DNA of 64,000 bases from positions 124,001 through 188,000 of the forward strand of contig JAQGDQ010000021.1 of the NCBI GenBank assembly GCA_030141605.1, written 5' to 3'. The stretch is from Tubiluchus corallicola (taxonomy: Eukaryota; Priapulida; Priapulimorpha; Priapulimorphida; Tubiluchidae). Both the position numbers and the translations under genes were made by a program. Below are positions 24,422 to 38,600 of the stretch, piece by piece (the stretch's first letter is position 1; each line of letters starts with the position of its first letter). The notes below the pieces were generated by a model that worked only from the letters and a program-made list of their open reading frames with translations, was not told where the DNA came from and ran no database searches.

Positions 24422-26668
24422 TTAGGTTTTGATACTTCGCTCGCGTTTTTTTATTTTCTTTACGAAGGCGCTCGCTTCTCGGTCCCATTCTCGTGCTTGT
24501 AACACACAAAAAGCTTCGATATCTGAAAAAGGTACATATATATAAAAAACTTACACAAACTAAATGCGTCACATTTCAATGGGCAGTCCGAGAAGTATAA
24601 CACAACCCATACGAACAACAGTTAGAACCAAATAAGTTTTACAAGCAATTGATATAAAATGTTCTTTTCTTGAATGTTACGCTGTCTGTGTTTTGTAGGT
24701 CACAATCCAGTGTGCCAAAGATGGTTGTATTTTGGTCAGTTTGTGGCAGGTTGGTCAGAAACCAAAATCCAGCATCTCAAAGACATTTAATTTGTTTTTA
24801 AAGACAGAAATAATAAGTGACACAGTGAATGTGGAAACCACAGAACCACACTGCACATAACAGCTCATTTACCGGCAGGGTTTCTGTGATACAAAGGCAA
24901 GTTAATCAATCCTTCAATTTCCCCACTGTCTTGTTGCTGCAGTTGACCACCGTTGCCATCTCCATTGCCATTTCTTTTCACACCGGCAGCTTCAGAGATG
25001 CGATAAAATGCCTCGCCTGCAAAGTCGTTACAGCACAGATAGTCATGGTCCATAACAGTGAATCGAACAACGGAGCAAGGTGCCCGACATGACTCTAGAG
25101 TGGCATTACTGCAATTATTGCAAATGTACATTAAATACTGAAAAACGTATTCCGAAATTAAGTCATGTATGTGATCAACATTAGGTCATAAGGCCCTCTT
25201 CGGTTCTCTGAAAACCATTCTGTCATGCTTCTGGTTAGAGGTGAAATCTTACAGCCAGTCTTAGTCTGTTTTTTTATACCAGTCTTGGTCTTGTGGAATC
25301 CAGTTGAATTTCATTGTTTTGTCTAAATCATGGAAACTTCATTATTTTGGGCAAAATATATTGCATATCACTCTTCTGTTTCCAATCTTGTTTACTTTCA
25401 CTTTCGCTTTAGTCCTGCACTCCTAGTCTTAACATTTGTGAAATTGATTGTAAATCTGATAACCTTGCTGTTGCCTAAGTTTTGAAGACATTATTTTCGT
25501 ATTGTCTTCATCTTTAATGTTCTGGGTTTAGTCTTCATCTTGATCTTGATTACAATAGCTCTGGTATACCTAACCCATTGTTGAAAAAAATGTAACGTAA
25601 ACTTGGAGGTAAATTCACATGGTATGTATCAGACAGCAAAAGCTGCACTGCACACGTCCATCTGATCAGCTCTGATTTGGAATCAACTTTGCAGTCCCCT
25701 GCTCGCTGAATGTCAGCCTAATACATTAGGTCTTTTTTTATCTCTACTTTTAAGAAATGTACTCCCAGAACTTCTCATTACTGGTTTCATGTGTCCGCAG
25801 TACTAATTTTTCTGCTGCTTCTGATAGGTTTATACAGGACATTTCTTAGATGCGGAACAGCTGCTTATAAATCAAATTTTCCCTCGGGCCTCTTATTTGT
25901 GGAATTGTCTACCAGGAAATTATTTCCCAGGATCTAAGATCTCACTCAATTTAATCTGAATTTTATTCTTTGCAAGTGTATCCATATGTTCACCTTAAAA
26001 AATGAGCAGCCATTCGCCTCGTTTAAAGCAATTCACATAAAAAAAGGAATGTGTTACAGTGTAAAATGCAATGTTAGGCAATGAGAAATAAAATAAAAAA
26101 CACTAAACTGAAAATTATTAAGTTCCAGAAACTACAAAAACTGATGTAAACAGTTGTACAAATTTCATTTTGAGACACAATACAACTTGCAATTTAAAAG
26201 TCTTTTCATAAACCGGATGTAAATCGTCTTCTATCACCTGCGTCTTTTGCGTGGATCCTTGCTTGAAAAGATATGATGGTAGCAACTCTACTGTTACAAA
26301 TGGATCACATTTTCCTGCAATAAAACAATTTTGTAAATTGTGCACAAGTGCAAATAACTAATTTTGTAAGTTTGTAACTTTTGTAGTTTTGATACCAAAC
26401 TAAAATGGGAAAGATTTTGAACAGACAGCTGCCTATATTTTACAAGCCTGCACATCTCACCATTAGTGTCGAGTGGAGCTAAATTTACAGCCTTGACAAC
26501 TTCTACATATAGCTGTTGACATTCCAAATTGTAGTAAATCTTCGCGTATAAGTTGCCAAATTTGGTTCCTGCCTCGGTAATGCTTAGTTTTTCACTCCTC
26601 TGCATGTAGAAATGGTCAATCAACTGTTTCGTTTCTGACTGCCAAAGACCAAGAATACGATAAAGCTC
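24422..26668 (-). CDS. UNC13D-like: UNC13D-like exons 26-29: C2B and C-terminal tail
   Basis: Exons 26668-26461, 26314-26191, 25108-24873 and 24522-24422. C2B runs from LYVEVVKAVNLAPLDTNG through KCDPFVTVELLPSYLF and KTQVIEDDLHPVYEKTF to VVRFTVMDHDYL, so loop aspartates are present in both loop 1 (LDTNG, CDPF) and loop 3 (MDHDY). A Gly/Asn/Asp/Gln insert follows (NGNGDGNGGQLQQQ). The tail REWDREASAFVKKIKKRERS matches the family's DREA...FVK...R ending, and TAA is at 24424-24422. The intron 26190-25109 starts with GC. Confidence 0.92.
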
Positions 26669-29600
26669 CTGGAAGTTTAAAAATCATTGATAACAAAACC
26701 CAATGATAATAAAAGAGAGGTACATTTTTTCAATAACAATTTCCGAAAAGAATGGCTTCCTAAAGAAATATCAGGAACGCAAGTACTTGATAATGTTAAT
26801 ATCGATAAATAACATAACAGTTAATTTAGAGAAACAATTAGGTTTAATTTTAAATAGATTGATATTCAGATTTTCTTAATTGATGCAATTTTTATTAATA
26901 CTAGACTTTTTTCAGCTTTTTGTTTCACTGAAAAGAAAGTGTTTTCTGAATTATAGCCATAGCATTTCTTATAGATGATAACTGTTAGTTTTGCTAAGTT
27001 TATTTTCACAAAATCTTCAAAGTCAGCAAAGCAAAAGCACTTAAAAACAAAACTCTCCAAAAGGCACTTAAAAACAAAACTCTCCAGCAGCCCTGGGGAC
27101 AGATTCACAAAGCTGCTTACGAACTGTTTTAATTATTCGTAGGAACGTTTTTGGGCTTACGATGCAATTCACACAAGTTTCGTAACGTTACGAAAACAAA
27201 AAAATCCTACAAAGTTATGAAAATTCTTACGAACGTGACTCTGAATCTAGCCCTTTATTCTTTTCCAAGTTCAAACTTTACATTTCACATGCGACCCTTG
27301 CTCAAAACTAGAAGCACTAATTGTGCAGAAATTAAGTAGCAAATATTTTCAAAATTAAAATATTTATCAAGCAGTTTGCATCAGAATGAAGTGGTCAACC
27401 CATATCCAACACCAATTTGCACTGTTAACATTATTACATGACTCATTTTGTTGATACTTAAAAGAATTCTTGTTAATGCTGCATTGGCAAGTTAATGCTA
27501 TTCTACCCTTATTAACAATAATATAATAAAATTTCAACTGTACCTTATATTTGTCACACTGAACTTTCTCTAGACACAAGCCCTCCCCTTCCTGATAGAA
27601 AAACTCTTGCAAGATTTCTAAACCATTGTAAGCTCTTTGGAAGAAATTCAGTTTTTTCTGCAAGAAAATGTGCAAAAATACTGTCAGCAGTTGCAACATC
27701 TGGATGAAACAGTTTCAAACACTTAGGTTATGCATTGTGTTGTATACAAACACGTAGCATGTATGAAAAAGCAAATGTTTCTAGTGCAAACCACTAGATT
27801 GTTCGAATCGAATCATTAGTAAATATTAGTAAACGTATTCAAAGTTACTATCGAAAATACATGCATAATATCTGGTGGACAGCAGTTAGAAATCTACAGA
27901 AAATTCTTGTTATAGAATAAAGCGAAATTAAATGCATGTTACATTTTACAGACTAATGACACGATACTCAAAACTTCAATCATATCATTTGAGTAAATTT
28001 TCTGAATAAAACAATATAGGCAATTCAAGATTGACAGTAACTTTCTAAATGAGAAAATAGTACGATATAAAAATACGAAACAAATATCTATAAAACCAAT
28101 AACAAATGATTTTAAAATTCAAACTCCATTTTGGACTTTTTGCAAGAAAGATAGAAATTGAAGATAGTATATGTAACAGATCCTACTAAATTCCTCATCT
28201 TCAGCAGAAAAACACAGAAAACAAAAATAAACCCCCGAGGCAGTTCCCCGGTAAAAAGCTAAAAAATACCAGGAGGTTCTGTATATAACACCGCTGAGCT
28301 GTAAAAAGCCTTCCAAAGAATGCAGGAATATCTGAAATCAGTCAAGCTCTGTAAATACCGTCCACTGAAGCACCTTAAATACTCGATTATAAAGAGCATA
28401 ACTTTTATTTCGGTTGAATAATTAATACATACGAAGGAATTCGACTTCACGATGTTGTGCATTTCATCCAATACCAAGTTCCAAAATTTGTCCGTAATGC
28501 GCTGAAAATTTCCAGGTAATAGGTTCGTGTTGAGTAAAAGCATGTTGCTGTCAAGATACTGTAAAACTTCTTCCAAAGCCTAACAAGCAAGCAAACAGAA
28601 AAAATAATCAATGATTTAGAAATGTAACTAATTCTGATACATCAGTGATTAAACTAACTTGCACTAAGTCAAATCCATTAATGAATCATAATGAATCAAT
28701 CATGTCCTTTGTACACAATAAGTAGTGAGTACTAAAGAACGGCTGAACAGTAATTAGCTAGGGACATCTAGACGAGTTAAGTTTGGGTATCCCATGTTTC
28801 AGTTTGCATTTTTGACTTATCATTATGAGCAGTCAATGCCTTTGACTAGTTTTCAATTTTATAGGTGGTGATTCTGGTGAAACTTCATGTTATCTGTTAA
28901 GTGTGGCACTGATCAAGTGTTATTGTGAAAAAAAAACTGCTACGAATTAATAGCTGTCTGTTAAATATGCTCACATGTAGAGGTGACCACTTGGGAGGTG
29001 CATCAGCCAGTTTTTGAAATTTTGCTTTGACGTCAGGAGCCATCTAAAATAAATCACAAGTAAATTCAAAGTAAATCACATCTGTACCAGAATTACGGCA
29101 AAAACACAAGCTTGACAAACAAACTAAAACTTGCAACAGCCAGTGAACAACTATTTTCTACCATCACATAATTTACAGATCAAAAATTGTCTAGTAAAAT
29201 ATAGCAGTGTCATATATTACCACACATAAAGAGCCGCTAGTTAAATTTGCTGGTCCATAAACAATCAATACTGTATGCTTTGTACCTTTTTCGACACCAT
29301 GTTAAACAACCTATCTATTTTCACTTCCAGACTGTCATTGCAACTATTGATCATCGCATGAAAGTTTGCTTTTTTGTGTTGGCCAGCCTCTAAGCCATCT
29401 TGGCTTTCTATGCGCTCAATAAGATCATTAAGTTTAAAGGCTTTAGGAAGTGATTCCAAAGACTTTCTGATCTCTTCCATATCATTAATTGTCAGACACA
29501 GCTGAAACAGAAGCAGGTGTCCAATGCATTACTAGCAAAAGAATTTGTGAATTTTTACATTGACGTATAACAAAACTTTCTAGAAAAGTAATTTACAAAT

Positions 29601-32600
29601 GTAACTAATTTTTTATGTAATGGCAGAGTAACAAGCATTTCTCAAATGACGTTAGGATTTTATAAGTAATAGCTTGACAAATATAAAAATACAAAGCTGA
29701 CCTGTATTCCCTCTTGTTGACTGTGATTGAACATTCAGCTATCACTCTTGTTAAATATACAAGCTGAATAAAAACTTGAGTACAACTACGAAGTTGACAT
29801 CTAAATGAAAAATAAACTAAATGGGTTGACTAACCTCAAGTGCTATATCAAATACTCCCTCCTCATCATAGAAACCACTTGCAACTATTTTCCGTTGAAT
29901 TTCTTCAGCATAAAAGACAGCACCATTGCAAACAATGTCCAATGTCTTCTCTGCATAATCATAGGAAGCAACGGGATCAGGCCATTCCAAGAACAGCCAG
30001 ATTTCAATGATCTGCAAACACAAAAAATATCAACTAGTAAACGTACAAAACTAGCTAATGAGGCAAAGCACACACAGGTAGTGCTAGACTAGAGGATCTA
30101 ATCTTTAGATTTCGAAGTTTTGTGTTCACTGCCTGACAGGTTTACTGACTCAAAATATCACCGAATAGTGTACACCAAAGTACTGGTCAATTTGAAGATT
30201 AGTAAGTTAGTCAGGACAAGAACAACTGATATAAGAACTGACCTGATAGAATGCACATGTAACATCCACAGCTGATGTACTGTACTTCACACGCGGATTG
30301 ACTGGTTCTATCTAAAATATAATATAGATGAAACATAAACTTTTATACTGCGAAAGTAAAACCGTTGAACCACATTTAACTCCAGTCATATGATTAGAGA
30401 TAAACAGACTGAAACTGTAAGTGATTTCTTTTATTTAATTTTCATAAATTAATCTTTTACTGAAATGAATTGAATTGAATTGTGACTATTTACCACACTG
30501 AATGAGGATGCAGCAGCATGCAAAATTTAATGTCTCACCTTAAGTTTGTGATAATGACAATTAGCTAGATAATTACCCTGATAATTAGTTAGATTCCGAT
30601 CCTGCCATAACAGCTTGAAAAAAAGTTTATGAATTTGACAGCTTGCAGAGTGACAAATCATACGAAAGAAAATACTAAAAATGATCACTTGTAAGCTATT
30701 TTTCAAAGGTAGGCTCTGCCTTTTTGTGTTCCGTAAGAGGAATTATTTGTAAACTCCACATCACGTACATTGCTGCTTCTTGAAAATTTTATTGGACTAA
30801 CAAGAATTAAACGTTCCAGAAGCTTGCACAGAAGACACTTCACTTGTGTCCTTTCCAGCACATAGCTTCATTGGAACTTTCTCATGTGCCTATCTATTGA
30901 AATACTAGCCAGAATTGAATTTACTTAATTCTGGTTCGTCAATGTTCAGCTACCATTCATTGTCGTCAAACTCTAGTTTTGACCTTAAAGGTATATAATT
31001 CACAGTCAAGACACTCCAGAATGAAATACGTACTAACAAACAATCTCAAATCACCTTGTCTTGTTTGATCGACTGTGTGATCCGCCAAATGCATTTAGTA
31101 TTAGCGTCTCTAAACCATACGTCTAAAACAGGTACAAACCAATACTTGAAACCTTTGATTGGATAATCCTCCTCACTTTGAAAAAATAAAAAAATCATTT
31201 AACAATGAAATTTACTAGTCAGTGTAAAAATATCCATCTAACTCATAATAAAACTTTCCTATACCCACTACCTAGTTGTACCACTAATCATCAAACAATC
31301 ACATTTTGAAGTCGATTGTTAGCACCTAAACTGAGCATGTTCATAAGACAGTTCTGCTGAAACATGCTTAATTAATTTAAAATATATTAGAAAATTCACT
31401 GAGTGAACTTCACTTAACAGGATATTACACACTCAACATAAAAGTTTGGTCTAAAAGAACTTGCAGAATCGAAACGCATTCACATGAGTAAATGGTACAT
31501 ATTAGAATAACCGTACATCAAGTCTAACAATCTCTTACTTAGTGATAATTTATTTCAATAATAACAACCTTTTACTATCCATTTTCTTTCTTAATAACAA
31601 AACTATTTGTTTCCTGGCAGGCTGTGGCAACTACAAAGTCAGGTCTCATTTCACATCATTTAAATAACTTTAACGCTCAAGTTTCATTTGCATTTATTTT
31701 ACCTGAGTGGCAGCCTGTTACCAATGTCGGCAAATTCTGCAAGAGTGATAAACAGACCGTGCAGTTCACTGCTGACCTCATCACCATTACTGTTCTTTAG
31801 ACCTTCACATAGCATGGTCAGTGGGGTAGAGTAATCCTTTTCCAGCTGCCAAAAAATCAGCGTTACACAGGCTGACTCTACTACTAAATAGCCCCCTATT
31901 TCTGTTCCTATTAATTTTTCTCCATAGGCAACAAGAACGTTATTCTAACACAAAGTTATCTTTGAAAGAGAGGTGTAAAACAAAAATGTTCACATTGTTT
32001 TACTTTTGCAGAAACAGTTATAGCAACAAAGTATCACGGTTACAGCAAGTTTATACAGCAGTATTAGATAAATTCATTTGTTTGCTATACTCACCAACTT
32101 GTTCACTTCTGTATAAGATGTAGTGACAAAGTCAACAGCTGCAACACTAAAATGAAAAAGAAAGAAATAAAATTATATTAGTCACAATTTGTATAAATTT
32201 TTATTGCACATTATTCTAATCACAAAGAACTCATTATTAATCATAAATGCACGTTTTCTCTAGATTAATCATCTGAAAGATGAATAGAATTTGGAACCTG
32301 TAGCACTAATAAAGGTTTAGTAAACCTCTAAAGCACGCATGTAAGACTTAAGCAAACATATACGCAATTGCGGCTTGACTTTTATGCTGACGAAAATAGA
32401 ATAAAAAAAAATTTATTTTACAAATAATTACAAAACTGCAAAGTATCACGATTCAATTCATGTGGCTTGATAAACTATGGTCAAGTCTGCTGATAAAACA
32501 AATCGATTGTGTTTACAGTCATAATGTAAGAGCATTATTAGAGCATCTGTTGTCTGTCTGTCTAATAACAGCAGATCTTCAACCATCTTATCATGCACTG

Positions 32601-35600
32601 AGTCCACTGAATTAACATTCAAATTTCAATTTAAAAATTAGTTCTCTTATGCACCTTAGATTTTTCTTACAAATGCCAAGCACGCAGAAATTCTTTAAAG
32701 CCGAGAAGTAATACAGCATGTATGCGTATTATCAAACAAAAAAACTTTGCTATTGCCATCAAAGATTCCATATTTTAGACATTTTGCACTGTACCCCATT
32801 AAGCTATTACGCTTTTGAAATGTCTATTACATTATGACACACATTAATAACTATTTCACTAATATTATCTTCTCACTTTCTGAAAAACTTTGCTGTTCTC
32901 ATTCCTGTGTGTTAACACAAAGGCCCTACTATGAATGGCAACAACCTTGCATGGGTCATTGACGAAAGCTTAAAAAACCTTTTGAAAGACCAATATTCAT
33001 ACTACACTTAGATGTCTAAAGTACCAGTTTAGTACTCCTGCTTAGCACCTGTATAACAACTTCTGTTTTAATGTAACAGTATTATCTGAGGGACCCCTGG
33101 CTCACGAGCCAGGGTGCTCCGAATATTCAAATAAGGAGCTGTGGACCAAATCCTTCAGGATAGACCTAGCAAGTCACTGAAGTACTTTTTGCTCAAGTAA
33201 CTCATGGCGAACACAACTGACAGAGACACCTGGAGAGACGTTATCAAGTGTTCGCCGGCTGACAGATGAAAATCTACCAGGAGGATGGTGAGAAAGGTGA
33301 GAAAGAAAGTATTATCTGATGTGCAATATTTAAATTATCCAACAGCTTATATTTACTAATAAACCACTGTGTCACTCGAACAAACCCCTTAATTAGCTCA
33401 AAACAAATATGTTTCTACTGAAGTATATAAATTAGTTTGTTTTTACACTTAGAAAACTGCTCATTATTTTAGAACTATGAATTTAACAACAACATAAAAA
33501 AAGCAGTGCCTGTCTGAGCTATGCTGACATGTTACCAATGCTTGGCAAAATATCTATGCAATACTCACCCTTTAAAAACAGTTTGATAATTTTCCTTTGA
33601 AAGTTTAAAATCTAAGAGCAACAGATGAACAAACTCATGCATTTCCCTAACTAGCTGTGCATCAGTAAGTTTCTGAAAATCAATAAAATATTAAATGTTT
33701 ATGCAATAACAGAGTGAAGCACAGCATACTTGCAGCAAGAACACTGCCAACATCCATACGATTTGAAAATTTGTGTCTATTTGTCTTCTCATGGGCTCAT
33801 TTCAGCTCTATATATAACTCAATTAATAAAAGAAAACATTGCTCACATAATATAAAATGAAGCATAGAACAACAGCGACCATGCAATGATTGTCTACACA
33901 TAAATTTACGAGGAATGAAAGTAATTTACAAAAGACACGTGCTGAATCTCATTCTGGTATGTCTGACACTCAACAAATGCTTTATTTTCTTTGAAATTAA
34001 AATGTACCTTTTCAATGTTGAATTTGGCATTGTATTCACACCTGTACCAAACTCTTGTTCCTATCTATAACAAAAAATTAAAGTATTAAAACTAACATTT
34101 CAGAAGCACAGCAGAGCGAGTGTGCATGATCTTGGTTCAAATGCTGTTTTTGTTTCAAATGCTTCACTTCGAACTGGTACAAAGCTTAAGCAACTGTCAC
34201 TCTACTGTGTGTTTGAATGAGTGACTGGTAAATTAATCTTTGTATCTTCTATAATTACTTAAAAATCTAAACATCCCTGTTAAATCTTTATAAGGTAGTT
34301 AAGTTCTGGCATGGAATTTAAGAAATAATTTTTTTCCTCAAGAATTGCATGGCTGTTTTGCACAGATTATGAAAGACTAGCAGAGCAGTTTAACTGAATT
34401 TATAAAGCAACTCACAGAAACGGCTTCTGTCAACAAATCAGCCAAATCCTCTACAAAGTATTGGTAGTATTTTTTGAGAACTTCTAATTCATGTATTAAT
34501 GTCATGCAACTGAAAGAAAAAAATAATTAGCCAACGAAACCAATCCGAATGTCACAATTAATTAACAATAAGTGGCAGATAAAAATAAGTGAGTAATTAA
34601 TAAATAGCATTAATGCTGGGAGATGTATAACCATCACAGATTGGCGAAGCAAAATTTGAGGTTTTGCAGCACATGAACTGTACCTTTAACTCTCATTGAT
34701 GATTAGCTTATCAAAATGACACCCAGAAAACCTCTTATGTAATGACAACCAGAAATGTAATAGAGTACCAACTCTTCTTTTTGGCAAGACAGTGATTTTA
34801 TAATTACTTTTCTACGCAGCCTAGGATGTTTTACGATGTATCACATAAAACAAGTATACTGAGTCTAATTCAGACTTAAATCAGGTAAAACTTGCTATTG
34901 CTTTGACCACACAGCACAGAGTCTATCACATTTAGAGTTTTAGACATTATAATAACTTTACCCGAGCAAGAGACTCAGCAAAGTAAGATAGTAATATGAG
35001 CCTAGTACAAAACTGTATGCATCAAATATTTAATTATTTATAATCTTAATTGCAAAATTATAGGTAAATGATAGAATGAATCCAATTTCCAAATTCTAAA
35101 TTAAAAACAAAAAACATACTTGAATAGCAAATACTAAAGTGCGAATAACTAATACCACATGGAAATTTTGAGCGGTTGATGAGCTAATAGGATATACAGT
35201 AGGCGCCGCTTAATAGATTCATTTTGGGACCAAATAGCTTCATCTGTAGCTTTGCGTAAGCTCCCGCTTACTCTAATTGTGACATAGTTACTACACTGTA
35301 CCTGCATCCCTGGCATAACATCAACAACTAATTCATTAAACTTTCTTGCAAAGGCAGCCATAACTTCTAAAACAAACCGCTAGGAAAGTGATTAAATGTT
35401 TAGCTTCCAGGAATTCTTGGGTAACGAGGCTAATTGCAGAGGACGGGCGGGTCAAAACAAACCATTAGGCTAGCATAATTAGCATATATAAAAGTCAAAA
35501 ATGCTTATTAGTCACAAGAAAGTGTCTTATTGAAGTATGTGAAGCAAAAATATTGAGTCAATTATGTGGAGTTATTTGAGTCAATTACCGACAATGTTTA

Positions 35601-38600
35601 TGTGCATTTGAATGGAAGCGGCCCATACCAGGCATTTTTGAGTAAATTAAGCGATTGAGTCTATTAACTTGGAGTCTGCTAAGCGGTGCCTACTGTAATT
35701 AAAACCTAAACCTGCCAAAAGGCTTTGCTGTAAAATAGTTATGGTGTTGGTCGTAGTGTCAAGGTCCTCTAAGTTCAAAAAACGGCTCAGTTGTAAGTTT
35801 TTCACATAGCCATCCTTTTAACCAGGTTTCGCATTTTAAATAATAATTGTGGGTCTTACCGTCATATCACAGTTTGTTATTTATATTTTTTTATAATAAA
35901 AATGTTATTCAATGTAATTAATTAGCGAAAAGAAATATAATAAAAATGTTATTCAATTAAATTAGTGGAAGGAAACGTGAGTTTTAACAACAATTTTGTA
36001 TCATCTTTAAATAATGTAAATGTACTTACAGAACCACACCAAGTAACTGGGCAACTTTAGCTTTTTCAGTGTATGGATAAATGGTTCTTATGCGATGTAG
36101 GAGGCCAGGCAACATGTCCAAGTAATATCTGAATGAGTCAGACAAGAATTTACGCTGAAACATTATTCAATATAATTAGCAAGATTTATTGATAAGATGG
36201 TGAAGTAATCAGTTTTTATTATCTGAATTATCGCATCCTAATTTGTAGAAGTTTTTGCACACTTTTTAACTTGAAACTCGACAAGAACAATGTATAGAGT
36301 GCATCATTTCCAAAAAACAAAAACAAAAAAACACAGTAGATGGAATAGTTGAAGTGCAGCAAAGGAAAACAAGAAATTTTTCATAACCCATCCTATTTTA
36401 ACCCATGCTCTAAAACATGCATTTTATCACCTTTCCTAACACAGATCTGATAAATAAGATCAGGCATACGGCGTTCCTGCTGTTATAGGCAATTGGGCTT
36501 TTTCAAAAATGTACGAGAAGTTTGTATTCCCATTAGATGACACAGATACAGTTTGAATAAGTGCTATTTACTTATGTTGTCTTCATGGATCATTGTTCAC
36601 AGCAAAGCAAGAAACCAAGTTGGCAACGACTACTCCGATCCACAGGGAAGAAAGCAGTATTACTGCAGCAGACTTTTGCCCTTCAAACAATGCACATGCA
36701 TAATGTTTCAGTGAATTACAGTAGACCCAATATATTATAGATGTATTGCGTCCAAACAGTTATAACTTAGGTGTTTAAGAAAAAGTTACCTAATGTCGGG
36801 TGTGCCAAAACTTTGCAATGCTTACCACTGCAGCAAGTTCAAAATGGTAGAAAGTGTATGTAAGTTTTTGCGTCAAGCCTAACAATTGCAGTGTTTGAAA
36901 TTTCACTGTTTTAAGCTAACTTATTTTTATTTTAAAAGCCCACTGATTTAATTTTTCAAGTTTAGTTCTTCATTATTACTTGATGATATTTAAACGACCT
37001 TGGTCAGCATTATTTATACAAGTTACCATACCATCAAAAGTGTAATAACAAACTGATTAATAATAAACTTACAGCTGTAAGGTTAAGATCAGGTGTAATC
37101 TTACATTCAACATCTGCCAGTGGTGGAGCAGCAGGAGGCACCAATGGTCTCTTTCTCTTTCTCTTTCTCTTCCTTTCTCCTTCAGCTTGGAAGCAAGGAA
37201 ACCAACCTCTTTGCCGAGGCTCTTCAGCCTGTGCAATTGAGGACTCTCTGGAAAGTTTTCTTGAAGAAGCAGTTGCTTTAAAATACAGGTCTAAATCCAT
37301 CTCAGATGGAGAAGATTCACGAGAAGGCGACCCAGACCGGGATGATGATACTCCTTGAAAAGAAACAGTTTTGCTTGCTTTTGCGCCAGCGCTTTCAGCA
37401 AGATTGTTGTTGAAAGTTATGTTCACAGCCTCCTGTTCGTGGTCAGCTAGAGATGATTGCTTCCATGCTGCTCGTAATTCCCTGAGTATGTAGAAGGGGA
37501 AGGATACGCTTTCTGTGTGGTATCTGTGAAGTGCAAGCCAGCGACTAGAAATATGAAAAGGTGTCACTGAAGTGAATAATTTCCAAATGTGTAAAAAAAA
37601 ATCATAATAGTCTACAAACAAAATAGGTTGGAAAACATACCCAAACTGCACTTCTCACAAAAGTATAATTTCTAATTGTTTCATGCGAAATAACTACATC
37701 ACATCCTCATTTGTAGAACACTCGGTCTCTTACTATTCAGATTTTCTGAGTTGATAGTTATGCCTTAATAATTTAAGAATGCAATGCTGAAGATTTAAGA
37801 GCAAAGTTACCAGTATGACGTGAAATGGCAGTTATTATAATATGTAAAATTACAGAATGACTTGGCAGAGACAATATTTTTAAATGTGAACGCCTTTGCT
37901 ACATAACACTTACCGAATATCCGTGAAAATTTCACAACTCAGATTCGAAATGAATTAAAACCGTGTACAAATTAAGGAAATTCAGATCAGATCGACAGTG
38001 GAAGTAATTTGTTATTTCTTGTCAAATTAGATCAAACAAGTAAGAAATCTCTTTACATACAACATAGCTCGCTGAAACTCAGAAATATTGCAGTGTATAG
38101 CGTGCTGATGTAAAATCGTCTCTACAGCCAAAGAATGTTTTCCACTCCAACTTCGAATTCCCTGTATGCAAAAAAACTAATCGAAATTTGTACTATTGTG
38201 AGCACATGACTGCAGTGAACACTATCCACACTAAACACTGTTATCTTTAAAAAACGTCAGTAGTTGCAAATTATTGAACAAAGTTATCATTTTACTACCC
38301 ATGATCTCACAATAATCAATTTTTAAAAAATTACAGGTCAAGTTTTGACTAAATTATAGAAATATTGACAAGCCTCAAAATATTAAAGAAAATATTCCAA
38401 GTAACAAATAATTATTGCTGTGCCACTAGCTGCAAATATTTTTGGCCAAGACGTAAGAATTTTTGACAACACAAAGAAATCACTGCATAAGCAAGGCAAG
38501 TGGCTATCAGTTGTTACCGTACACTGTCATATTTTGAAGCTGAACCTGACTTTGCATGTGGTGCTCCAACACCCAATATGTTAGTTGGCTGTTTCGCTAT

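Noticed and set aside
35149-35361. 70-codon minus-strand frame in a UNC13D-like intron
   Set aside because: Runs through the left end of the pogo-like element and shows no transposase motif; not part of the spliced coding sequence.
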